In this document: piece by piece, positions 48,701 to 56,300 of the stretch
Layout of the letters: each line of letters begins with the position of its first letter
Numbering within the stretch: position 1 is the first letter of the stretch
Source of the DNA: Cladopsammia gracilis
Lineage: Eukaryota > Cnidaria > Anthozoa > Scleractinia > Dendrophylliidae
Direction: 5' to 3'
Length of the DNA: 64,000 nucleotides
Assembly (NCBI GenBank): GCA_022457155.1
Contig: JAJGOT010000200.1
Span: forward strand, 186,001-250,000
Translations under genes and position numbers: made by a program
The notes under the pieces: generated by a model
Seen by the model: the letters and a program-made list of their open reading frames with translations, nothing else
Database searches by the model: none
Told to the model about the DNA's origin: nothing

Positions 48701-50130
48701 CACAAAGTAAAGTAAGATTTCATTTGGGATTGAATCTAGTACATTCGACTGCTTTATAACTGTGAAGACACTCGGTATTATCGGTATTATTGTAGACAAG
48801 TAACTGTAATTTGCAACGGACCACCGTAACGAAATAGAAGCACCGGATCCTGTAGTAAAGGATCTAATCAGCTATAAAATAATGAAACGATTTGATAAAA
48901 ACTGAGCAAGGCTGATAAACGGTACGGAAACGACTATATTTGTAAAATATCCAATATTTCGAAAGGCACAGCCTTTCTTCTTCAGGGTCTTACAGATAAT
49001 GACTCGTAAGGCAAAAAACGTTACAATTTTAATGTATTATTGTGGAAATTTATCTGTTGACTTACAGATTCTCCAGGGAAACTGGGACACGTTAACAGCA
49101 CGCAAGAACTTGCTTGAACGGCAAGTAAATGCCCGTTATGTTCGCTTAAACCCGAGGGCCTGGACACCAGCCGGACAAATATGCATGAGAGTAGAAATTT
49201 ACGTGTGCCACACTTATCAAGGTAAGCTTCTCCCGAGAGAGATAATCTCCTAGTTAATCCTTCCGGAATAATTGTAGTTAGTGGGGAAATTTTTATAACA
49301 AAAGACAGTAGTAAGTTAAATGGGGATCAAGCAAGCCAATTAACAATAAGATTAGACTTTGAAGTTAATATCGGATCAGTACTAATTAAGCAAGAGCGAA
49401 CAGTCTTTATTGCTTTAGCATAATTCAGTGACCGACCTATCCGGCAAAAAACGGTGTTAAACAGGATTTATCTCCCGTTTGGGTTTGTGCTTTGAGCAAT
49501 TATCCACTCACACGCTTCCAAGATAATCATGAGGATCTCTCCTGTAATCAGATTGCGCCTTTTACAATCATTTCCTTGTGAAAGACAAACGTGACGCCTA
49601 TAACATCTGCATGTAAATTCATTTGATTTGTCGTAAAGAGGCGCCATCTTTTCAATGATAATGATAACGCATTTATACAGCGCAAATTCCATTTGCAAAT
49701 TTCAAATGCGCTTTACATGTTGAGGTCACGGGTGATTCTTGGGCATGAATAAATTTATAAGGCAAAATCTTGGTAGGGGCAACGTTCTACAGCCTTTGAA
49801 CTGTTGTTAGCATACTACTGCCCTCGGCGGTTTTCTTTGAAATAATTTGTTATAATTTGTATTTTAAATTTTCATGACGTGGTAGGATGCCCGAGGCCAG
49901 ACCGGATTCCAAGCACCTCAAGACCACTGACGTCATCACGCCAGATATCGTCAGTTACACCAGACATTACAGCAGCTACCAAAATAAACACGTTTACACG
50001 ACAAGACAACGAACTCGCTACAGACAGAGTGTGGGAACTATACTCATCAGGAGTCACAATTTCAGCGAGTTTCACTGTGCGGATAACAGTTCTGGTTGGA
50101 TGGCTTTTTATATGGTTATCCAGTTTATAA
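39692..50130 (+). CDS. Secreted two-discoidin (F5/8 type C) protein
   Basis: Eight exons (39692-39758, 43756-43870, 44942-45155, 46032-46185, 47159-47361, 48306-48455, 49068-49221, 49886-50130) join in frame at GT-AG sites to give 1302 coding bases, 433 residues. Residues 1-22 form a signal peptide with hydrophobic core MIVIFLCVF. Two F5/8 type C domains follow, about C24-C179 and C190-C348, each with the conserved outer cysteines and motifs such as GWC...YLQVDL, VATQG, LNYS and CMRVELYGC. Such domains bind phospholipids, glycans or collagen outside the cell. Residues 353-405 are Ser/Thr-rich. The protein ends in ITVLVGWLFIWLSSL with no cytoplasmic tail, suggesting GPI anchoring, with a candidate site at YSSG. 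Ligand and role are unknown. Introns contain many MITEs but no exon is broken. Confidence 0.85.
41236..41739. mobile_element. 504-bp pogo-like MITE in intron 1
   Basis: Ends CAGTAAGAACCCGTGTATAA and inverted CAGAAAAACCCCGTGTGTAA, flanked by TA on each side. Internal motifs TATAAGAACCT recur on both arms. No coding capacity. Confidence 0.7.
42042..42140. mobile_element. AGCCTGCG-family hairpin fragment
   Basis: Begins TAGCCTGCGTAGCAGGCGCG and contains a partial foldback, GCAAGAAAGAACGGGGCGCG against CGCGCACCCCGCTCTTTCTTGC. Its start resembles the 1223-1332 hairpin element. The right boundary is not defined. Confidence 0.45.
43290..43343 (-). mobile_element. Partial copy of the GAGTCC repeat family
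   Basis: On the minus strand TTCTAACTTTTGAGTCCATTG then ATGAAACC matches the repeat at 47853-48060. Only this central part is recognisable. Confidence 0.5.
43756..43870 (+). CDS. Discoidin gene exon 2: domain 1 start
   Basis: Acceptor TTTCATTGTACAG. Encodes CSVSLGMITGD then SQITASSSYSMW and AGRLWNN, the classical N-terminal strand pattern of an F5/8 type C domain. Donor GTAATT, phase 2. Confidence 0.9.
44212..44370. mobile_element. 159-bp hairpin MITE in intron 2
   Basis: Near-perfect inverted arms from TAGACCAATTTCGAT to ATCGAAATTGGGCTA. They include AAACAAAAGACATCACT, GAGGCTTA and their complements around a loop near 44290. Confidence 0.75.
44942..45155 (+). CDS. Discoidin gene exon 3: domain 1 middle
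   Basis: Acceptor CCGTTTTGCAG. Encodes LGGWCAVEED, PYLQVDL, AVATQG and YSLNYSCDGVNWQTYRPF, the central core of the domain. It ends at KDE before donor GTAAAA, phase 0. Reading on into the intron gives a stop at 45181. Confidence 0.92.
45401..45973. mobile_element. TIR element with nested retroelement tail
   Basis: CAGGGAACCCAACGA at the left and its complement TCGTTGGGTTCCCTG at the right. Next to the left end, a CCAACGAGGAATGCACAGGG unit is tandemly repeated about three times. A poly-T-rich retroelement 3' end (about 45520-45699) lies inside. Located in intron 3 of the discoidin gene. Confidence 0.65.
45520..45699 (+). mobile_element. Non-LTR retroelement 3' tail, GTT repeats
   Basis: T-rich 3' UTR-like sequence ends AATAAAGCTAA followed by six TTG triplets, the same style of tail as at 5062-5079. 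An open frame spanning it and the flanking element is accidental. Confidence 0.5.
46032..46185 (+). CDS. Discoidin gene exon 4: domain 1 end
   Basis: Acceptor TACCTGTAG. Encodes VLKGNSDGDTVV, IIARVVRI and MVCMRVELYGC; the last Cys179 pairs with Cys24 in this family. Donor GTAAGG, phase 1. The domain is therefore bounded by phase-1 introns on both sides. Confidence 0.92.
46849..47101. mobile_element. 253-bp MITE with ~40-bp TIRs
   Basis: The left arm TAATTGCACGGAAACGTTGT, continuing through ATAAAAAATAC to AATACCAA, is matched inverted by the right arm ending ACAACGTTTCTGCAATTA. The centre is AT-rich. A separate short hairpin CAGGAGCCCAT/ATGGGCTCCTG lies just before it (46817-46840). Located in intron 4, ending 58 bases before exon 5. 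Confidence 0.75.
47159..47361 (+). CDS. Discoidin gene exon 5: domain 2 start
   Basis: Acceptor CATTTTAAAG. Encodes YYRDCNTAAGME, QVTASSFTSGHHPSQGRL, GSWCAGTED and SQYIQ, ending precisely after the YIQ that precedes VDL/IDL. Donor GTATCC, phase 0. It covers what exon 2 plus the first part of exon 3 cover in domain 1. Confidence 0.92.
47853..48060. mobile_element. 208-bp repeat family, copy in intron 5
   Basis: Ends TTTTCACTCCCAGAGT and (inverted) CCTTTTACTCCCAAGAGT form a TIR. The interior phrases TTCTAACTTTTGAGTCC, GGTAGTACTTTTACATGGTA and GAATTTTGATCTTTGGCACT recur at 53531-54148 (inverted, split), 58121-58307 and partly 43290-43343, defining a local interspersed family. Confidence 0.7.
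48306..48455 (+). CDS. Discoidin gene exon 6: domain 2 middle
   Basis: Acceptor ATTTCTATCTCAG. Exactly 50 codons: IDLTQIRNISGVATQG, AWVTEYTLNYSMDGLHW, ending GSGEQ. Donor GTAACA, phase 0. Confidence 0.92.
48525..48661. mobile_element. 137-bp hairpin MITE in intron 6
   Basis: Near-perfect foldback: ATAGAGGTTTTGCACGGCAG, CATGTTGCATGGCAGGAACAAT and their complements through CCAAACCTCTAT. It begins about 70 bases after the exon 6 donor site. Confidence 0.8.
48915..48990 (-). mobile_element. Penelope-like 3' tail fragment in intron 6
   Basis: On the minus strand CCCTGAAGAAGAAAGGC then TGT then GCCTTTCGAAATATTGG. This is the CTGANGAA-stem-GAAATATT motif also seen at 37030-37130 and, degraded, in each array unit. 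It lies about 80 bases before exon 7. Confidence 0.5.
49068..49221 (+). CDS. Discoidin gene exon 7: domain 2 end
   Basis: Acceptor TTGACTTACAG, only about 78 bases after a Penelope-like tail motif in the intron. Encodes ILQGNWDTLT, NARYVRLNPRAW and QICMRVEIYVC (Cys348). Donor GTAAGC, phase 1. Same length (154) and phase as exon 4. Confidence 0.92.
49222..49885. other. Intron 7 of the discoidin gene
   Basis: No exon-like frame with compatible phase was found here, and no element boundary was recognised. If exon 8 were wrong, reading through from exon 7 would add KLLPREIIS and stop at 49253. Confidence 0.4.
49886..50130 (+). CDS. Discoidin gene exon 8: linker and tail
   Basis: Acceptor GACGTGGTAG has a weak pyrimidine tract, but the phase matches exon 7 exactly (G + GA gives Gly353). 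The 80 residues are Ser/Thr/Pro-rich (PSTSRPLTSSR, SSVTPDITAATK) and likely O-glycosylated, then end in a hydrophobic segment ITVLVGWLFIWLSSL and TAA. This is the layout of a GPI-anchor signal; a short type I membrane anchor is the alternative. Assignment as the last exon is inferred from phase and tail. Confidence 0.65.
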
Positions 50131-50361
50131 AGTCTTGTAATGAACAAACGAATTGACTGGCAGATGTCGCTCCTATAGCAGGCCTGCCTCTTCCCCATAC
50201 GTTAATGTAACGCGTTGGAAAAGCGCGGGAAATCACCGAGTACCACCACTCGGTTTTTTAACTTTTTTTGACACCTGGGACGAGGCGAAAATGTCACGTG
50301 TTTCGCAGTCTCGTCCCCAGGGCCTACTCCTCTTTCAAAATGGCGGGCGGGAGAAGAAACC

Positions 50362-50709
50362 CCCTGGACAAGGGTTGTGCCAAAATCAAACCGTCCAGAA
50401 GGACGTCGGACATCTTATTGAGACTTATATAACGTAATGTCGACACTTAAAATTTTATTTTCAATAATTTTTTAAGTGTAAAAAAGAAAATCTAAAATCC
50501 CCACTCAGGATTGAACCTGTGACCTCAGCTAGGCTCAGGCGTACCTGTACCACCTAGCTTCTCGGGTTGTTTAGTCCTAAATTTAACTATGAAACTGCTA
50601 CCCTTAACTTCAACTGAAAGCTAACCAGTTACTCCGTTATATAAGTCTCAATAAGGTGTCCGACGTCCTTCTCGACGGTATGATTTGGGCTTGACCCTGG
50701 ACAAGCCTG
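50362..50709. mobile_element. Foldback element A with tRNA-like segment
   Basis: Imperfect inverted arms of about 75 bases: ACCGTCCAGAAGGACGTCGG continuing into TTATTGAGACTTATATAACG, matched inverted at about 50632-50709. Between them, on the minus strand, AGCTAGGTGGTACAGGTA and GGTCACAGGTTCAATCCTGA resemble tRNA A and B boxes. A SINE caught inside a foldback element, or an element with an internal pol III promoter, are both possible. Located in the 3' flank of the discoidin gene. Confidence 0.55.
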
Positions 50710-50750
50710 CCAAAATGGTCGTGACTAGAATGGATACTCCAAAATCAGGT

Positions 50751-51018
50751 TGGACCACCTCGGACACTTATTGAGAAATATATAACGTAATGTCGACACG
50801 AATATATTTTCAATAAATTTTTAAGTGTAAAAAAAGAAAATCTAAAATCCCCCACTCAGGATTGAACCTGCGACCTCAGCTAGGGTTAGGCTTACATAGC
50901 CTACCGTACCACTGTACCACCAAGCTTCTCGTGCTGTTTAGGCCTAACCCCAACCTCAACTGCAAGCCAGCCAGTTACCTCGTTATATAAGTCTCAATAA
51001 GGTGTCCGAGGTGGTCCA
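50751..51018. mobile_element. Foldback element B, second copy
   Basis: A second copy of the same architecture 41 bases further on. The ends are TGGACCACCTCGGACACTTA and its inverted match ending GGTGTCCGAGGTGGTCCA. The internal AATCTAAAATCCCC and tRNA-like region (GGTTCAATCCTGAGTGGGGG on the minus strand) is shared with element A. Confidence 0.55.
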
Positions 51019-51022
51019 CCGT

Positions 51023-51114
51023 GTCAAAATACTCCAACAATCGTTAAGTATTTTGTCACGTGACACATGATAAAATTCCTCGTTCTCTTTACACGATTGT
51101 TGAAGTATTTTGCC
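51023..51114. repeat. 92-bp hairpin
   Basis: GTCAAAATACTCCAACAATCGT is mirrored by ACGATTGTTGAAGTATTTTGCC. Probably the remains of another small DNA element. Confidence 0.6.
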
Positions 51115-53020
51115 AGCTTTGTTTAGGGATTTCAACGCCGCCACTTTTGAAAGCGGAGCAAGCCCTTGGGAGGAGTATAAAGCGAGGGTTCTACAGCGGG
51201 CTGATCGGCGGCTTCCTTAAAAATCCTCGCGCTCAACAAATTAATAGCTGGCGAAGGTTCGTTACTGGCCGAGTTTTTGGTATTGTGACAGAATGAATGA
51301 TGGATACTTGCAAGTCGTTTAAATAAAAAAAAATTATAAAATAAACATTGTTGATAGTGGACGGGCACTTAGCTATCCAGCAGCTAATTTGCTGCAGTTA
51401 ATTTACAGGCACGCTACTCAAATAAGGAAACAAAATTTCAAATTGAACATAACAGAACTTATCGAAGAATTTTGGACCCTCAGCACCAAAACACGCACAA
51501 AGCGGTTATTTTCCCATCCGTGTGCTCGAGGACCGTGAAGGAAAAGCACTACACTAGGGCGACTTGCGGGATTGTACACAAAGAAAACTCAACCAAGTAA
51601 CGACAAAAGATTATATATTTAAAATAAACTACAAAAAATAATAAATAAGTGTAAAAATAAATATACTTTCCATTGAGTTATCAATAGGTTGTAGTAAGTA
51701 ACTAAGACTAAGTTTTGTACATTTTTACAATAACATAAATAAATTTATGAAACGAAAGTGGTTTACAATAGCTACCTTCTGACCAAACGTAAAGCAAATC
51801 GGCCAAAAAAAAGTTTTCTGCCAAAATCCCATGCACTCGCTAGAACTTTTAGAAGGACTGTAAGCTGGCTGAGGTTCAGGCCGACAGGAGGAAGGTTCCT
51901 CTTGAAATTGCTTGAGGAATATTTCGGAGTAGGGAGCCTTTTTTAGTGGAGATACTTTCTGTTTTAAGTTGCGATTTCTTAGCCAGACCTAACGCCAAAC
52001 GAAAAATCCTAGATATAACCTTGCTAGGAACATGTTGCAACGATACGTCCCCTCCTGTGCGCTAATACTTTTATAATCGTGCAAAGCCAATTTGGGAATA
52101 ATTTTGTCCCCGCAACAACTTCCATGAAGTTCATCAAGCTGAACTCCTTACGAGATGTCACGAGGGCAAAATTTTCCCAAGATTGAGGAGATATTTTACT
52201 GAGTCAAGACACTTGCTTACTTCACACGGAGGAATTTTACGCAAGGAATCCTTTAATTATTATGAGGTTTTATTCATAGTCGAAACTCATGCCACTGACA
52301 TATGGCTTCAGCGAAAAATTCATTGAAACTCCACGTCTCTGCAACATGACCCCTCATATCTGCCAACCTTTATGCTTGTTGGCGTCACCCCTGAAGACAG
52401 CCTCTTATGCTCAACATTATGCCGTCATGGGCAGCTCGCAAGTATGCGGGGGAAACCGTCTTCCCCTCCCCTACTCTAAATGTCTTTCACAGGACAAAAA
52501 TAATATTAAATATTTAAAAGCAATATTTAACAAGTGTACAACCGCAAACTGTATTTTATAAGCTTAACAACACAGTGGCAGCACTGTTCCACCAGCAGTC
52601 TCGCTAAAACTGTCAATTTACTGCTGCCTCGAGGGTGGCTTCCATGACGCGAATTGACTGTAATTAGACGTATCTACATAGTGCTTACCAGCATATTTTA
52701 TATGTAATTCTTTTACCAAAACGAAGGTTGATAATTTAAACAATGCTATTCACAAGTTACCCATAAGTTCGTTTGTTGGTATAAAAAGCCATTAGTTTTA
52801 TAAAAATACACAAAAATAAATATCTAATTACTAAATATATATCTTAATTTTTGATGAGCTAATCTATATGTAAACTAACTACTCGAGGAAGCAAATACCA
52901 AACTTAATATTAACATCAAATGTACCCATATTAGAACCAGTTTAATTTTTTTTGTAAAGATCGATCGAGGGTTGACATAAGCGCGCGACATGGAGTTCGC
53001 TGGACATAAAATGTGGATTG
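51115..53020. other. Gene-free intergenic spacer
   Basis: AT-rich DNA between the 3' ends of the two convergent genes. AATAAA occurs at 51322 on the plus strand and could serve the discoidin gene only if its 3' UTR is long. No further exon or complete element was recognised. Confidence 0.5.
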
Positions 53021-53023
53021 TTC

Positions 53024-53029
53024 TTTATT
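53024..53029 (-). promoter_or_regulatory. Candidate poly(A) signal of thioredoxin-like gene
   Basis: AATAAA on the minus strand, about 95 bases after the TAG stop at 53125-53127, a plausible 3' UTR length. Based on position and motif only. Confidence 0.4.
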
Positions 53030-53124
53030 CTAAGTTAGTTACTAGTTAGTTAACTTGTAAGCCCAAAATCTTACATCTTCCGTTTTGTATTTATATTGGT
53101 TTAATCCGTCATCATTCAAAGCGT

Positions 53125-53354
53125 CTAGAAAAATTCCGTTTTTACAACAGCGGCCACGGGATCTTTCATGTAATCATTGGCGAACTTAATTATCTGTTGG
53201 GAGTTTATCTGGTCGAGCCGTGCCTGGACTCTAGTCCCCAGTGCCTGCAGTTCCTCGACTGGAGGGTAAAAGGCGGCATGTTGATGGTCATCAGGTCGGA
53301 TAATACAAAGACGAGGATAGTGGTATAATGCGGGCACGCGATCGGCTCGCCTTC
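53125..53354 (-). CDS. Thioredoxin-like exon h (last)
   Basis: Acceptor TTTGTTTATTTAG, phase 1 in. Encodes RRADRVPALYHYPRLCIIRP, HAAFYPPVEELQALGTRVQA and the C-terminal KDPVAAVVKTEFF before TAG. No KDEL-type retention signal is present. Confidence 0.75.
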
Positions 53355-56300
53355 CTAAATAAACAAACAGACAAATTATTGCTAGACACCGGTTATGTGG
53401 AAAAGTAGCAGAACTGTATTTCTGTCTGCCGTATGCCGACTCTTTTCAAGGGGATGTCAGTTTGTGAGACTGTGGAACTGGACTCCCGAGAAATAGTTCA
53501 GCTGTCTAACAATAAGGTATACGAGTGTACCCTTTAACTTCCAATTGTGCCAAAAATCAAAATTCAAGAAAAATCCCAAATTTAATTTTGTAAAATAGTG
53601 AAAAACAAATGGTACCATGCAAAAGTACTACCGGAAGAGGTTTCATTTGAATGGTCACCATGGTTCGTACAACTTCAGACAAATAAAATTCAAGGACTTT
53701 TCAAGGACTTTTCAAGGACAAAAAATAGTTTTCAAGGACTACGTTTTATTTACGAAATCGAAACTCTTTGTCCACTGGTGCATGAAATTGAGGCAAAGAT
53801 TACAATTTTGCTTCATGTACGCATTCACGTATTATGCCGACATTTTCGCTAGTTATTTTCGGATTTTAAAAGTCGCTGGTGGCCAATTTTTTCGGAGCAA
53901 AATCATTTAATTCATCCGAAAAGTGATACACAAAGTCCTAAATTTCAAGGACTTTGCAACTTTTGCAATACCTAATAAAGAAATCGAGTACTTTTCAAGG
54001 ACCTTAACCAAATTAAGGACTTTTCAAGACGACTGCTAAAATTCAAAACCTTTTCAAGATTGTACGAACCATGGGTCACACCATAGGATTTCGTCTACGG
54101 ACTCAAAAGTTGTAGAACCACACCACTATCTCGATAATTGACTCTACGATGGCAAGGATAAACATGCTCGGGAACAAGTTTGACCTCTAGAGCTACATCT
54201 GAGAAGTCTTGCATCCTTACCAAATGCGTGTTTAGCGTGGTAGTCCTGTGGTACAAATCTGCTGGCCCAGTGAGTGAATTCCTCGATATCCAGAGTAACA
54301 AAAACCATTTCGCGATATAAAGCATAAGCTGACTCAGTGAGCTCCTGAAAAGAACAGCATAGTAACATTATATGCGAACTCTCCTCTAGCAGAAGAATTG
54401 GACCATCACAGTGAAACAGCGGACAACGATTCAACAAAACTAAGGGTGCTTTTCGTCAGAGCTGGCCGGCTGAATCGTTAAATTCGTAAACAGTATACAC
54501 AGCATTTTGACAGGTCAGCAACAGGTCTTTAAAAATGCTCATTCTATTTACGAACTGACAGATCCAGCCAGCCAGTTCTGACATATGGTTATCACCCTAA
54601 GTATCGGTAGCAGCCGTATTACAGAGTCCACATGAATTTTCGTCTCTCTAGAAAGTGTCCGATTGTAGGGTGAATGGATTACTTGGTACAAAATGAACAG
54701 TTGATGCTCCTCTGAGCGGTTTTCCGAGATCTTCATTCTTTAAACTTGTCCTTATATGTATTGTTCTTGTTTGGCGGGAACAGTTGTCACTTTTCAATGT
54801 TCTTAGAAGACGTGTTATTATTTTTAACTTTTGGAGATGTGCTTGCTTATGAAGTGAAGTGTTTGCATGTGACTGGGGCCTTAACTGGGCGTCAATATAA
54901 TAGGAGATGAACCCCAACAGGAGATGAACCACTACAGAAGATGAACCACCACAGAATATGAACCACTACAGCAGATGAACCACTACAGGAGACGAACCAC
55001 TACAGCAGATGAACCACTACAGCAGATGAGCCACTACAGGAGATGAACCACTACAGAAGATGAACCACTACAGGAGATGAACCACTGCAGAAGATGAACC
55101 ACTACAGGAGATGAACCACTACAGCAGATGAACCACTACAGAAGATGAACCACTACAGCAGATGAACCACTACAGCAGATGAACCACTACAGCAGATGAA
55201 CCACTACAGCAGATGAACCACTACAGAAGATGAACCACTACAGCAGATGAACCACTACAGCAGAACCACTACAGAAGATGAACCACTACAGCAGATGAAC
55301 CACTACAGAAGATGAACCACTACAGGAGATGAACCACTACAGGAGATGAACCACTACAGGAGATGAACCACTACAGCAGATGAACCACTACAGCAGATGA
55401 ACCACTACAGCAGATGAACCACTACAGAAGATGAACCACTACAGAAGATGAACCACTACAGGAGATGAACCACTACAGCAGATGAACCACTACAGCAGAT
55501 GAACCACTACAGGAGATGAACCACTACAGAAGATGAACCACTACAGCAGATGAACTACTACAGAAGATGAACCACTACAGGAGATGAACCACTACAGAAG
55601 ATGAACCACTACAGAAGATGAACCACTACAGGAGATGAACCACTACAGAAGATGAACCACTACAGAAGATGAACCACTACAGGAGATGAACCACTACAGC
55701 AGATGAACCACTACAGAAGATGAACCACTACAGCAGATGAACCACTACAGAAGATGAACCACTACAGGAGATGAACCACTACAGAAGATGAACCACTACA
55801 GGAGATGAACCACTACAGAAGATGAACCACTACAGCAGATGAACCACTACAGCAGATGAACCACTACAGCAGATGAACCACTACAGGAGATGAACCACTA
55901 CAGAAGATGAACCACTACAGGAGATGAACCACTACAGGAGATGAACCACTACAGCAGATGAACCACTACAGCAGATGAACCACTACAGCAGATGAACCAC
56001 TACAGAAGATGAACCACTTCAGGAGATGAACCACTACAGAAGATGAACCACAAAAGGAGATGGCTGTAAGCGGAACTTTGACTGTGGGGTGAAAATACTG
56101 AACACCTATAAACAGACACGATTTTTCCTTGCTTGTTACCTTATAAAAGGAGCTATCCTTGGTAACGTTGTCTTTGTGCGTTAACGCAAGTAAAATAGGC
56201 AAGTTGTGCGCAAATGGTTCAAAGCTGGCATCCTCCTCAGAACTGAAAAAGAAAGAAAACAAAAATATTCCATAGCTGAGATAATAACTAATATAATAAC

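Noticed and set aside
54648..54932. Minus-strand open frame beside the minisatellite
   Set aside because: Lies in an intron, runs into the 17-bp repeat, lacks fitting splice sites and shows no domain.
54901..56050. CRISPR-like array
   Set aside because: Units of 17 bases are directly adjacent with no unique spacers, and the context is a eukaryotic intron.
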